Below, in pieces: positions 26,838-37,212 of a DNA stretch of 64,000 bases. Under the pieces are notes generated by a model that was not told where the DNA came from, made no database searches, and saw only the letters and a program-made list of their open reading frames with translations. How positions within the stretch are numbered: position 1 is the first letter of the stretch; every line of letters begins with the position of its first letter. Location of the stretch: positions 1 to 64,000 of the forward strand of contig CAUYUJ010012102.1 of NCBI GenBank assembly GCA_963575745.1, in the 5' to 3' direction. The stretch comes from Prorocentrum cordatum (taxonomy: Eukaryota; Sar; Dinophyceae; Prorocentrales; Prorocentraceae). The translations under genes and the position numbers were made by a program.

Positions 26838-27747
26838 GGCATGCCTCCTAAAGGATGGTGTCGCTCTGTTCACGCTGCTCGAGAATGTGCCTGGCACGTT
26901 GGGAGCCCAATTGGCATCGGCTCGGTCGGTTCGCTTGGATCGCTCGGGGCCCCAATCGGGGCCCACGTCCTGGGTTGGCCCCGGGCTTGGTCAGCTTTGC
27001 CGTGGTTTGGTCTGGCCGCCTCGCCTGGTGTTTTGTCGGCCCTAGGCATTGCAGATCTCCTGGACTCGGTCCTGGGTGTCCTCCGCAAGGAGGTCAAGGA
27101 GTTCCAATGGGACGCCGTCAGCCTTGACTCGATTGATTACGGTTCGGCGCAGCAGAGGCGCCGCGCATGGCTCAGAGGCCTCCGCGCGGCCTCTGGGCCC
27201 ATGCCTCCACCTCTCCAGCCGTTCGAGACACGCCCGCTGCAGGAAGCGGCCATTTCGTCGTCGCCACCCTCCCTGCACTCCTTCTTGTTCTCATCTTCCC
27301 CGTCGTCCCCCATTCCTCCCTTTCCTCCTCCTTCTCCTTCTCCTCCTCCTCCTCCTCGTCCTGCCCCTGCTCCTCCTCCTCCTCCTGCTCCACCTCTTCT
27401 CGTGTTCCTCCTCGGCCCTCTTCTCGCGCTGGTAGGATTTCCTGGCCCAGCTGCCCCCGGGTGACCTGGAGGCGCTCACGCCGATGATGAGGAGAAGCTT
27501 AACGTATTACGAAAAGAGGGTGCGCCGCCTCCTGGCCCAGGGGCTCGTTTCGGAGTCGAGCATCTGCTGTTTCAACGTCGACCGCTCCCAGAACGGGGCT
27601 TGGGGGAAGGACATGCTCGTCGATAGGTGCCCCACATTGACCACTAAGAACCGATACATCTGGGTACTCAAGGCTGGCGACGCACGCCTCCCTTACGCGA
27701 ACCGCCAGTGCTGCAGGACCGATTCGAAACGCATGCCCCATCCCTGA
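26838..27747 (+). pseudogene. C5-methyltransferase-like exons
   Basis: Three segments in different frames, separated by repeat-rich sequence. (1) 26838-26905, ALFTLLENVPGTL, similar to the Glu-Asn-Val motif IV of cytosine-C5 methyltransferases. (2) 27045-27245, LLDSVLGVLRKEVKEFQWDAVSLDSIDYGSAQQRRRAWLRGLR, matching the region with motif VIII (QRRxR) that follows motif IV. (3) 27434-27700, LTPMMRRSLTYYEKRVRRLL ... FNVDRSQNG ... DRCPTLTTKNRYIWVL, resembling the C-terminal region with the P-T-L-T-T motif. The interval 27257-27433 is CCT-rich and looks like an intron. The catalytic Pro-Cys loop is not visible. Dinoflagellates are known to carry methyltransferase genes inside retroelements. Possibly a gene with introns, possibly a remnant. 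Confidence 0.45.
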
Positions 27748-28025
27748 ACCAGTCTGGCCAACGAGCGAAGAACGAACAGAAGGAAGAAGAGCGAGGATGG
27801 AGAGAAGGAAATTGATAAGGGGAAGGAGGATGCGAATGAGACGGGGGAAGATAATGAGGAGGAGGAGGAGGAAATGGAGAAGAGGAAGGAGGATATGTAC
27901 ACCGCTTTTGAAATGGTGAGTAGCTCAGGTCAGTTACGTGCGTTCGTCTGGGCCCCGCTTTGGTTCCCAAGGTTGCTGACCCCTGTGGAGCGGTTTGGGC
28001 TACAAGGGCTACCCCTGAACAGTGT

Positions 28026-28337
28026 CAAAAAAAAAAAAAAAAACAAAAAAAAAAAAAAAAAAAATAAAAAAAAAATAAAAAAAAAAAATAATGTCAAAAA
28101 AAAAAAACAAAAAAGAAAAAAAAAAAAAAAGAAAAAAACAAAAAAAAAAAAAAAAAAAAAAAGACAAACAAAAAAAAAAAAAGAAAAAAAAAAAAAAAAA
28201 AAAAAAAAAAACAAAAAAAAAAAACAAAAAAAGAAAAAAAAGAAAAAAGAATCAAACAATAAAAAAAAAACAAAAAAAGAAAAAGAAAAAAAACAAAAAA
28301 AAAAAAAAAAAAAAAGAAAAAAAACAAAAAAAAAAAG
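28026..28337 (+). repeat. A-rich tract of about 310 bases
   Basis: Nearly pure A with scattered C, G and T, and little regular period. Shorter A-rich tracts lie at 28760-28822 and 30250-30361. They could be decayed poly(A) tails, intron repeats or, at this length, partly assembly error. Confidence 0.8.
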
Positions 28338-28340
28338 GAT

Positions 28341-28758
28341 TTGCCGTCTGAGTCCCTGGCCCTGAAGGCGTCGGGAAATGCGTGCCCCGCGCCGATGGTC
28401 ATTGCAGCAGTCGCCCCGCTTTTAACTAAAGCTCGCGAGCTTCACGGTGATCCCAATGCTTCGCAGATCCGCCGCCCAATCATGGTTACTTGTATGTGCT
28501 ACATTCAAATGCTTGAAACTTATAAAAGGTATGCCCGCTTGGGCGGCATGTTCCTGCTTGAGCTCATGTGCCTGCCTGACGGTGGCAGGCGGATTTGGCA
28601 GAGTCGTCTGTTCTTTTGCCGCCCGGGGACTGCGCTGCCTCTGTGTCGGAGGCCAAGCGCATCCGCGCCCTCTTCGAATCTGCAGGGAAATCCCCGGGCG
28701 GAGGCAAGCCGCTTTCACGCAGAGAGCAGCAGCAGCGTGCCAACGCTGAGGTCAAGAA
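28341..28758 (+). CDS. Exon-like segment between A-rich tracts
   Basis: The frame reads MVIAAVAPLLTKARELHGDPNASQIRRPIMVTCMCYIQMLETYKRYARLGGMFLLELM, a helical stretch resembling the middle of large dinoflagellate multicopy proteins of unknown function. A second frame over 28560-28758 is Ser/Ala-rich. Bounded on both sides by A-rich sequence that is probably intronic. No function assigned. Confidence 0.3.
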
Positions 28759-28822
28759 AGCAAAAAAACAAAAAAAAAAAAAAAAAAAATAAAATAAAAA
28801 AAACAAAAAACCAAAAAAAAAA

Positions 28823-29894
28823 GCACGCAAGCTCATTTCCCAGTTCACTCGGCCAAGCTAGGGTGACAGTGCCTTTTTTTCGCACACCGCATCGCATGAT
28901 TATCCTTGGGAAGGTCGCGGCCAGAAGGGCACTGGCCTTGCAGATACCAGTTCGCAATTTGCGAATCATCGAAAGGGGTCGATGTGTATCTCGTATCTTT
29001 GCTGATCACTTTTGGGATGTACAGGAGTTCTGATGCGTGCGTCTAGTTGGAAAGAGAGCCACCTGATCACATAGCCTAGCGTGCAGTCGAAACCACACTT
29101 AGCAAGCTAAAGTGCCACCAGAAAACCGTTTCGAGCAAGCATTGTTTGGTTGTCAGCGTGTGTTTATCATAGATCAATGCCGCTACAAGTGACAGGTGCT
29201 CTCCCGCTTTTTGTCTTGCTTCGCCGAAGGCTAGCCTCGCGAGGTATATGCAATCGAGATCATTTTTTGCCGCAAAACAAAAAGCCCATGTATGGACGGC
29301 AGGAGGAGGATGGGAGGAGAGGAGGAGCGGGAGGGAGAAGGGAAACACAGGAAGCAGAGAACGACTGGGAGGAGGACGACGAGGAGAGCGGAAGGAGAAC
29401 GCAAATGCGTATAATGGAGGGACGGGAAGGCCCCCCATGGGAGCGGCCCCTAGTCACTGTGCCGCGCTTGGTACCTTCTGCCTCGGCACCCCACCCAGGA
29501 GCCCCCAAGAAGGCCCAGCACCCAGCAAGGGACTTGCTTCTAAACCAACTTCCCTACGGGGTTCGTTTCCAAAACATGTTGCGCACGAAACTAGAACAAC
29601 TCAATGGGCCTCTCGAGACCCCCGACAAAGAACATGAATATCAGATGTGGTCCGTTTCAGACGGCTTGTGGGGCACTCTTGTCGGGCCCTTATCGTTGGG
29701 CCGCGTCTTGCTCCACTTCCTCCTGCCATCTTCCAAGTGATTATCCTCCTCCTCCTCCTCCTCCTCCTCCTCCTCCTCCTTCCTCCTTCTCCTACTCCTC
29801 CTCCTCCTCCCTTTTTTGGTAACATTCATGCTCGAACATCTCTTGGAGCGCCGACTGCCCTGTCCATCGAGCTTGCACCTTCGAGGCTTTGGCC
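28823..29894. other. No gene supported
   Basis: Contains one GGCTAGCC hairpin (29222), a GGA-rich part at 29295-29400 and a CCT tract at 29744-29815. Frames are short and unrelated to known families. Confidence 0.4.
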
Positions 29895-30170
29895 ATGGCA
29901 GTGCAAGCGGCGATTGCTGCTGCCAGCAGGTATCTGGCGGCGAGCGCGGCAAACGGGATGGCGGTTGGATCGCAAGATTTCCAGGCGGCGGTTCAGCAGC
30001 AGCGCCTTCTCATCGACAGGGCGATTGCCACTCAAGGTGCCATTGACACCGCCGCCGCCGCGGACGCCTTGAACGACCTCGCGAACAGCCTCTTCCCGGA
30101 CGCAGATCGCGCTGCGATCGCCAGGGCCGTCAACGCTGCACAGACGACAGGGGTGGCACCAAAAACCACC
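29895..30170 (+). CDS. Ala-rich first exon of a repeat-interrupted gene
   Basis: From ATG at 29895: MAVQAAIAAASRYLAASAANGMAV, a helical Ala-rich stretch, then DFQAAVQQQRLLIDRAIATQGAIDTAAAADALNDLANSLFPDADRAAIARAVNAAQ. No domain recognised. After about 30170 the frame runs into Lys/Glu-rich sequence made by an A-rich tract (30250-30361), which I read as an intron. It probably continues at 30413 on the same strand. Confidence 0.45.
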
Positions 30171-30412
30171 ACTAACAAACAGGCCACGCATCGACAACAA
30201 CTCCATAACTTCCTGGGAAGCCATCCGATGACTCACGGATGCAAATCAGAAGCTGAAAAAAAAGAAAGAAAAGAAAAAACAACTTAAAAAATAAAAAAAA
30301 AAAAAAAAAATCGAAATACAAAAAAAAAGAAAACAACAAAACAAGAAAAAAAAAAAAAAAAGGACGAAATTGGGCATGCTTTTCCCCCCCCCTTCTCGAC
30401 CCTGCAACAGCC

Positions 30413-30860
30413 ATGGGCCGCAAGCTCGAGGTCATCATGCTCCGCATGCGGGCGCTCAACGTGATGTACCCATCGGAGCCGACGAAGGTGCACGTCGTCG
30501 CGTTGCTTGCCTTCGCCACAGGAGACGCCAGTGGGCCTGCGTCCATCGACCCCATGGCCACCCTGAGGGACGTGACGACGTCCGTGAGGTACTGGCGCGG
30601 AGTCACGCCCCCTCGGGCATTGCCATTCATCGTCACGTGGGGCCAGAACCCGAACGATCTTCGCATTGCTCACCCGCAGCTCTTCGAGGCCGCCTACGGT
30701 GAGAAGCACCCAGTGGCGTCGAAGGTGGACTCGGTCCAGCTCGGTCTTTTTCAGAGGACGTTGCCTGCCAGACAGAGCCACAGCGCGGTGGCCGCGGGGG
30801 CGAAGCGGGCTCGCGTTGCCCCCGCGGCATCCCAGCACGCTTTCCTTCAGGCTCGCATGG
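30413..30860 (+). CDS. Second exon of the repeat-interrupted gene
   Basis: Preceded by a plausible acceptor (CCCTGCAACAG). Reads MGRKLEVIMLRMRALNVMYPSEPTKVHVVALLAFATGDAS, then DPMATLRDVTTSVRYWRGVTPPRALPFIVTWGQNPNDLRIAHPQLFEAAYG and a basic Ala-rich end. No known domain. The purine tract beginning at 30873 interrupts it. Confidence 0.5.
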
Positions 30861-30872
30861 GGGGACGCGCGG

Positions 30873-31074
30873 GAGGAGGAGGAGGAGAAGGAGGAGGAAG
30901 AGGGGGAAGAGGAGGAGGAGGAGAAGGAGAAGGAAGAGGAGGAGGAGAAGGAGGAGGAGGAGGAGGTGCAGGAGGAAGAGGAGGAGGAGGAGGAGGAGGA
31001 GAAGGAGGAGGAGGAGGAGGAGGAGGAGGAGAAGGAGGAGGAGGAGGAGGAGGAGGAGGAGAAGGAGAAGGAGG
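30873..31074 (+). repeat. (GGA)n tract inside the gene
   Basis: About 200 bases of GGA/GAA without pyrimidines except a few. The coding frame differs before and after it, so it is either an intron or an insertion that broke the gene. Confidence 0.9.
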
Positions 31075-31089
31075 ATCCAACCCCCCGAA

Positions 31090-32036
31090 AGGTCCTTTCG
31101 GGGGTCGCGGGGATGGGGAAGCTCGGACAGCTTTGGAAACACAGTTTTCAGGAAAACCGTTTGGGCACGATAATGGAGGAGGAGGGTTGGGGCTACAGGA
31201 GGCAAGGGGTTGGGCCTCCCGAGGCGCTCGCTTCCAACTGGATGAACGCGATGCAGCATGGGCAGCAGCCTGGCATTCCTGGCTTGCAGATCTTCGCGCG
31301 CCCGCAGCAGGCGCCCGGGCTCCCCGACGTCGGCCAGTCCATGCTGCCAGTTGGCCGCGCTGGGTCGGGCGGGTTCGCGCTCATGGACGGGGCGGCCGCC
31401 GCGTCGCCATCGGCATCGCCGACGAGCGAGTCGTCGGGCAGCCCGGGCCTTCAGCTTGCACTGCCGTCCAACGCATGTTCGCCTGCAGAGGCGCCGCGCC
31501 CTGCAGCGAGTGCGTCTGCCGAGGACGTCGCCAGTCGGCTGCAGGCGAAGCTCGGCAAGGCGCGCGCAGCGAAGGCGGAGGACATGGGGGGCTCCGAGGA
31601 GACTGCCGACGAGGATGAGACCTCCAGTCACCTGAGGAGGCCCGCTGCTGCGCCCGCTGCTAAACGTGTTTTGCGTCGGCCCGCTGCTGAGTCATCGCCT
31701 GTTTCTGCAGATGCCCGCGGCAAGGGCCGCGGGCAGGGGAAGGGCAGGGGCCGCGGCCAGGGGAAGGGCAAGGGCCGCGGCAGGGGCCGCGCCACGAGTC
31801 ATGGCGCAGGCACGGCATCCAGCAGCAAGCACCCCTACCCTGGCCCCCCCACCAAGAAAAAACCAGCCATGTGTATCGGCCAATTCGGCGTGTACACAGA
31901 TCCGCGTACTTTTGCCTGGCGCGTTCTCAAGAGGGGCGAGCGCGTCGATCAGAGGTTCAATTGCAAGCGTTTCAACAATCCCGAAGAGACGTGGAGCCTG
32001 CTCGTCAAGCATTGCCTCAGCAACTCCGGATTTTGA
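31090..32036 (+). CDS. Last exon with KxPAA and KGRG repeats
   Basis: About 315 residues ending in TGA at 32036. Residues follow a Gln/Pro/Ala-rich part, then RRPAAAPAAKRVLRRPAAES, the Arg/Lys-Pro-Ala-Ala type repeat common in dinoflagellate proteins, and KGRGQGKGRGRGQGKGKGRGRG, an RGG-like basic tract suited to RNA or DNA binding. The C-terminal 70 residues (YTDPRTFAWRVLKRGERVDQRFNCKRFNNPEETWSLLVKHCL) form a compact segment I have no name for. The combination suggests a nucleic-acid-binding protein. Two GGCTAGCC hairpins lie 110 and 235 nt after the stop. Confidence 0.55.
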
Positions 32037-33198
32037 TTGCGAGGTGTCCAGCTGGTGCTCACAACAAATCATAACCTTGGCACGCACGGTACAGATTTGT
32101 GCGGTTGCCTCGTGTTGAGATCTCCGTTTCGCCGAGCTTTGACGGCTAGCCTCGGCGCGCGATGCGGAGGAGCCCCAGCTTAACCATCGCTCGGTTGCAG
32201 CATCAGCTTTTTGAACTCTTGGTTTGCCTAGAGCGCTACGTACGTTTGTTTGTTTGCGCTCTGTCAGAGCTGAAGGCTAGCCTCAGCTCGGACTGCGATG
32301 CGACAAAATGCATGCAGCCTCCTCCCCTCCGTCCCCCTCCACCTCCCTGTCCTCCATCTCCCGCTCGGTCACTTGCTCACTGAAAGACGTCACGTTGGAG
32401 AATGTTCGCGGCCGCGCGCCGACTTTCCCACCTGGCCCTGGACTTGCCGTTGACCCAATGCTCTCGAACCCAAGAGGTTCCCCAGGAAATCCAGAGCTCT
32501 CGATGTCCAGCGTTCAAGTTTGAATTCCAGAGCTGCTCCAATAACTTCGGATGCGACTTCACAAACAACTGCCCGGACGGTGGCCAACATTGCAATGCAA
32601 GTTCTGTTTGGGAAGCTAGTTCGGTTAAACACAGCGTGGACATGAACAATGACTGTCGGACTGCTAGATCAGAAGGGAAGGCAATGTGGCAAACGGAGTA
32701 GGCAAGTCTTCGTCATCATTATCCTCGTCATCCCCCCCCCTCTTGGCGCTGCTGCACTATCGCATGTATCGCTCACCCTCTCCCAAGTCCTGGCGCTTCG
32801 CGTGTCTCCACCAGCCCATCAAGGAGCGACCCCCGAGGACGTGCTGTTATCGGGGGAGGGCGACATCATTTTGAGAACGCAGGGGCCCTGTTGAACGGGA
32901 GCCTTTGTGAGGCAGGTCCTCGGAGCCTCGTGGGAAGGTTAAAGCCTTTTAGAACCCTCTTGGGGCAGATCGGGGATTGGTTGGCGTCTTTTGGAATGCC
33001 ATTGGGATCATTTGTGGGCGCAGGCTTGGTGCCATCTTGGAGGCCATCGAGGAATCAATTGCAGTGAATGCCCCCATCTAGCGTGAGCCCGATGAGTTGC
33101 AAGGCGCCGTTGCAAGGATGGCGCAAACCTCCCGAAAGGGGAAGAAGGCGGTAGGAAAAATGAAGCGCTCGAGATGCCCCACCCCCCAAACAAGTTGT
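32037..33198. other. 3' flank, no gene
   Basis: Holds the two GGCTAGCC hairpins; otherwise short frames only and no repeats of note. Confidence 0.4.
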
Positions 33199-33290
33199 TA
33201 ACGTAGCCTGTCTGTGTCAAGCCAGTTCCAGGCTGCGTTCATTCTCGAAGCCCAGTTTCAGGCTGCGTTCGTTCTCGCAGCCACCCATCT
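33199..33290 (+). repeat. Possible degraded DinoSL and 30-bp tandem duplication
   Basis: 33199-33219 agrees with the 21-nt DinoSL core at 15 of 21 positions without gaps, which could be chance. A 30-bp unit (CCAGTTCCAGGCTGCGTTC type) is repeated at 33220 and 33250. Both lie upstream of the gene at 33440. Confidence 0.3.
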
Positions 33291-33291
33291 G

Positions 33292-33412
33292 GGGCCTGAG
33301 TTGATTGGGTCGGAGGTTCGCGCTGCGTCGACGACGCATCGCCGCCCGATGCGGGGTTTGATTTTCTCGACGCCGACGCGGCGCGAACCTCTGACCCCGT
33401 CAACTCAGGCCC
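33292..33412. mobile_element. Short TIR element, family C, copy 2
   Basis: About 121 bp. Left end GGGGCCTGAGTTGATTGGGT, right end complementary to GGGCCTGAGTTGACGGGGTC, both running into GGAGGTTCGCGC / AGAGGTTCGCGC. Shares ends and part of the centre with the element at 19304. It sits just upstream of a gene start. Confidence 0.65.
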
Positions 33413-33439
33413 TCAGACCCCATCAACCCGGGCTCCGCG

Positions 33440-33970
33440 ATGGCTGTGTGCAGCCGCTGCGCCGACCCGTCCGAGACGAACTTGGTGCATGTGCGCGCAG
33501 CGGATCGCATGGCACGCAACCGCGCAGGTGTATGCATCTGGCGGTGCCGACCATGCGAGAGGCTCCGCATGCGATTGTATCGCCTGCGGACCTCCCGCCC
33601 GGAGGTGTTCGCTATGTATCGGCGGCTCGGGGCGGGGGGCAAGCAGCAGGTGTTCCAGCACGGCAAGCATATGTATGGCGATGGGTTAGTGCAGCTCATC
33701 TGGGACACATTGCAGATCCACCAGAATCCCGTGGCTGATGCGCCCCCCATGGTTGATGTGGCGATGCACTTGCCCGACTTGATGCTCCCAGATCTCATCC
33801 CCGAGCCTCCTGTTGATTGCATTTGGGCAACGCCAGAAGAGGCCGCGAAGCTTTTTGGCGGTTTCATTCCCGAGGCCGTCGAGGCAACGCTGATAAGGGA
33901 TCCCGTTTCACTGCAGAGTTTCGTTTGGATCGATCGCGTTCGCCCCGCTGTAGAGCTCGAGCAGGCGTAA
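33440..33970 (+). CDS. Small Cys-rich protein with WRCxxC motif
   Basis: 176 residues, ATG start, TAA stop. C4, C7, C32, C36 and C39 form a zinc-ribbon-like site ending in WRCRPCERLRMRL, the same WRCxxCxxLxxRL signature as the 23518 gene. The middle is helical (FAMYRRLGAGGKQQVFQHGKHMYGDGLVQLIWDTL). The C-terminal half is acidic and Pro-rich with no domain. Function unknown; the zinc site and helices suggest binding to nucleic acid or protein. It lies immediately downstream of a TIR element, which may supply upstream sequence. Confidence 0.6.
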   Translation: MAVCSRCADPSETNLVHVRAADRMARNRAGVCIWRCRPCERLRMRLYRLRTSRPEVFAMYRRLGAGGKQQVFQHGKHMYGDGLVQLIWDTLQIHQNPVADAPPMVDVAMHLPDLMLPDLIPEPPVDCIWATPEEAAKLFGGFIPEAVEATLIRDPVSLQSFVWIDRVRPAVELEQA

Positions 33971-34816
33971 ATTTCGAGCGCAGGCTTCACTGAGCCACGC
34001 GCATAGCGTAGCAATCCTTCCAACTCCTCAGCCCCTCCTTCCCATCCTCCTCCGCATCTTCCTCCTCCTCCTCCTCCACCTCCTCCTCCTCCTCCCTACT
34101 CTTCCTACTACTGCTACTACTACGACTCCTCTCCCTTCTCTCCCTCCTCATCTTTCCCCTCCTCCATTTCCTCCTCCCCCCCCTCGCCATGAGTTTTGCT
34201 TGAAATGCTACCGCAACGCTCTGCTGGCCCCATCACGCCCCTCACGCGGCGCGCATGTACAGTCTGGCGCTTGCCGAGAAAAAAACAGAAAACGTGCTGC
34301 TCCCTTTCCTGTCCGCGGCCCGCCCCGCCCCTCCGAATCGGCGTCGATGAGGGTCGTCGGGGCTCGGCTTGCCTTGCCTGCCCTGTTCAGGGGGTGAGGG
34401 GAGGAGAGAAGGGTGGAGGGGAAGAGAGCTGAAGGGGGGAGGGTGGGAAAAGAGAATGGACGAAGAAGGCAAACCGCGGCAGCAGCGCAAGTGTCTGGTG
34501 AGCGCTCCCGTCTTTCAATATAGCTCCCAAGAGGGCCACAAGAGAGCCCATGATGGTTCCAACATGCATTCAAGCTGGCCCAAAATGCCTCCAAGACGGT
34601 CGCCGACGCAGAACGCCCAAAACAGTTAGAAACAGTTAGGAATAGTTAGAAACAGTTAGAAATAGTTAGAAACAGTTAGAAATAGTTAGAAGCAGTTATA
34701 AAACAGTTACACAACAGGCCACTTAACCTTCGACATACAACATCAGGTTGTGGCAGTTCTACAAGTCAGATTATATGCGGGTGAAGTGTAAGTCCTTAAG
34801 TGGACAGCAACTCATG
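33971..34816. other. Gene-free stretch
   Basis: CT-rich tract at 34020-34190, purine-rich part at 34378-34480, and an array at 34621-34712. No coding signature. Confidence 0.5.
34621..34712 (+). repeat. 10-bp tandem repeat AGTTAGAAAC
   Basis: About nine units alternating between AGTTAGAAAC and AGTTAGAAAT. The same unit occurs in imperfect form at 15795-15855. Both arrays flank decayed minus-strand retroelements. Confidence 0.85.
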
Positions 34817-35034
34817 TTATATGCTGTATAACCGATCTGCGCGCCAAGTACGGATACTCTTGGCTAACCTGGCCGAAACTACGTTACCAGTGCGGAAGAA
34901 GTTTCTGGTGGGGCATTGTAGAGCTAGATGTACCCAAGGAGATAGTCGGCTTGAACCTGTCATCTGAAGCATCTCCATCTTGGTCGGCACATGGCCGGAT
35001 GTCGTAGCAGGTCCCCCCGCAGGTAAACTGGCCA

Positions 35035-35657
35035 CGAACGTCAGCGCCGTCCGTAGTGCAGTGCTATCGGAGAAATTTTTCTGGCGATTAAAGCGTCAAT
35101 ATAGAGCGAATGTCGCGCATCGCCGCATTGACCTGAACGTCGCGGCTTCCCACTCGAATGATGACTTGACCCCTTTCGGGACCGTTTCTTACAATTGGGA
35201 ATGGGCCGTTGCAGCCCCCCCAGTCGTCCTTCGTGGTTGCGGGGCGATGGTAATCAACTGAATCTCCTTCGCCGTAGCAGTGCTGACCGGCATCGACTGT
35301 CTTGGGTGGTTATGCACGATGAATCTTGGCAACTGCGGTGGCCTGTGTGATAGCTTCAATGCATGCCTTGCGTATCATCTGTTCACGAGAATGATCTGAC
35401 GTTTCCGTCGGCTGTTCGTGATCCGGGAAAGGCAAGTCAGGGAGAATTGCCGGTTGCCGTCCAAACAGAGCGTTGCATGGAGACACCTCGTCGTAGACGG
35501 TGAGCGCGCTCGCGGCAAACAAAGCCTCATGCAGTAGTCGCGTGAACACAAGATGCATGTCTAACCTGTTGAGTTCAGCCTGCATGACGTGAAGTCGATG
35601 GCGCAATGTGCCCTTTCTGGCTTCGATCCTCGGAGCTTGTTGTCCACGCGCACGCAT
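35035..35657 (-). pseudogene. Integrase C-terminal part
   Basis: 35310-35657 reads LNRLDMHLVFTRLLHEALFAASALTVYDEVSPCNALFGRQPAILPDLPFPD, the stretch after the catalytic core in which such integrases carry a Y-N-A-L-F-G-R-Q-P motif. A second frame (35035-35280) reads VDYHRPATTKDDWGGCNGPFPIVRNGPERGQVIIRVGSRDVQV, the SH3-like C-terminal domain. The frames are broken. Confidence 0.55.
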
Positions 35658-35817
35658 CCTTAGTTCAGTACCCTTTGCCTTGAGGACTGCTTTCGCAGCG
35701 TCGTGTTTGAGGGCGCCATCTCCGTCGGAGTAGAGTACCTGCGCAAGTCCAAACTACATCCAGCACTGATGGCATTCACCCAGGATGCTGGTCATCGTCT
35801 TGTCTGGTATCTCCATT

Positions 35818-36093
35818 TCAGTAACGTCTCGAATGCAGCGATCGATGATATGAAATATGGTGTTCTTGTTTGTAAAACATCAGGTCACATTCCGCTTCTT
35901 CGTTGAATTTGCCAGGCAGCGCAGTAGACGGCATGGCCGTATGCACAGGCTTGTCCCAAGCTCTGCACCCCCGACATGTGTCGCAGACACCTTGAATCAG
36001 GTTGAATCTGACGTTGTCCAGACCTATCTTGGTTAAGACGAGTCTCATCTTAAGCTCTTTCGTATGGGGCCAACGCAAGTGTAGTTTCCGCAT
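35818..36093 (-). pseudogene. Integrase N-terminal zinc domain and start of the core
   Basis: Reads MRKLHLRWPHTKELKMRLVLTKIGLDNVRFNLIQGVCDTCRGCRAW, where the His pair and CDTCRGC match the HHCC-type N-terminal domain of retroelement integrases, then FNEEAECDLMFYKQEHHISYH, where the first catalytic Asp is expected (ECDLMF). The frame ends soon after. Confidence 0.55.
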
Positions 36094-36622
36094 CGCCTGT
36101 TACCGCGCTTGAGTCAAGGCTTCGAAATTTTGTGGACTGATTTGTACGTCGAACCTCGACCAATCTGGAAGTGGTGGTCGCGCAACAAGGATACCCGCTG
36201 GCGGCGGAGGTGCATCCCTTCCTTGCTGTCGGCCACGTCTGACTCTAACCTGTGGCAGTCGGAGGTGGTCATCCGAACTCCCAGCTCCGCTCGAGGCAGG
36301 TTGCCCTGCAGCAGGTTCAGCAGCATGTCTGCTTACGGTAATATCGTCGCTGCTGGCGCCCGCCGTGGGTCCGGCTCTAGAGCGGGTCTTGGTGCTCGTA
36401 GCCGCGTAAGTGGTGGCGCGGCTTGCGCCTCGGGTGGTGGTGCTGCTGGTTCAGCAGGAACCGGTGGTACTTGTCCTGCTGCTGGTTCGGCAGGAGCCGG
36501 TGGTACCTGTCCGCGATTGTCAGGCGGTGCCCAAGGTTTGGCAAACTTGCATGTGCCGGATGTCCGTGCATGTCCAGACTTGTTCTGGCCGTAGTTTTTT
36601 GGCAACTCGAACATTCCCAATG

Positions 36623-36928
36623 TTAGTCTTCCTTATCGTACCACCTGCAATGCTTGGGATTTCTGTCATGTGAGGGATATTGCATGTTCACATTCTCCGC
36701 GCACGCAAGACATCCTAGCCCTCCCGAGGGCGGTCTCGCGATCGAGCCGTCGGGTTGCCGACGGATAGTTGGATCGTCCAAGTCATATCTTCTCACGTTG
36801 GTAACTGGCACGGTGGAAGAATAAAGGTGACCATGGAAGGGAGCACGGTTTACCTGGAAAAGATCGTGTGCGATCTGATCTGCATCGATGAAGAGGGGCT
36901 GCATCTTTGGAGCATAATGTGCAGCCAT
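36623..36928 (-). pseudogene. CX2CX10HX6C zinc-motif segment, second copy
   Basis: CLACAENVNMQYPSHDRNPKHC has the same spacing as the 632-859 segment. Preceded by VNRAPFHGHLYSSTVPVTNVRRYDLDD. A perfect 7-bp hairpin (CCGTCGG / CCGACGG) lies at 36751-36768. Confidence 0.5.
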
Positions 36929-36986
36929 GGACAGTTCTCTGCTACATACCGACGCATGTTGACGATGGCCAGCACATCGCCCTCGT

Positions 36987-37175
36987 TCAAAAAAGGGTAA
37001 GTCGAAGGCGGTGGTTGGCCATGGTCTCGGTCAGTTTTCGTATCAATACCCCATGGGAATCACGTAAGCCAGTCGTACATTGCTCCGTGATCATCTTGCA
37101 AGTGCCCTTGTCTTTGGCCAATGTAATCCATGGTGGTATCTGATCCACCCAAGTACCCACTGCTTGTTCTCGCAA
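36987..37175 (-). pseudogene. Methyltransferase-like fragment, second copy
   Basis: MREQAVGTWVDQIPPWITLAKDKGTCKMITEQCTTGLRDSHG aligns with the 875-1867 ORF (MREQPTGTWVDEISPW ... CATGLKDTAG). The rest of the domain cannot be traced. Confidence 0.5.
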
Positions 37176-37212
37176 GTAAAACCGTCAAAGGTCCGCTACC
37201 AAGTTTGAAAGG

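Larger units (their letters stand above)
24717..32292 (+). repeat. Family of hairpins with a GGCTAGCC tip
   Basis: Five sites: 24719-24740, 25606-25634, 29222-29243, 32139-32160 and 32265-32288. Each has the palindrome GGCTAGCC at the tip, usually preceded by one unpaired A, and lower arms that differ but stay complementary: CGAGG/CCTCG, GGGCTC..ACG/CGTGAGCCC, CGA/TCG, GCCGA/TCGGC (with 8 extra bases) and GAGCTGA/TCAGCTC. Three lie 110-240 nt downstream of plus-strand coding ends at 24549 and 32036, so they could be 3' untranslated structures. Roughly 0.5 copies of the 9-mer would be expected by chance. Confidence 0.55.

Noticed and set aside
28018-28402. Lys-rich and Phe-rich frames
   Set aside because: Direct translation of the A-rich tract on either strand.
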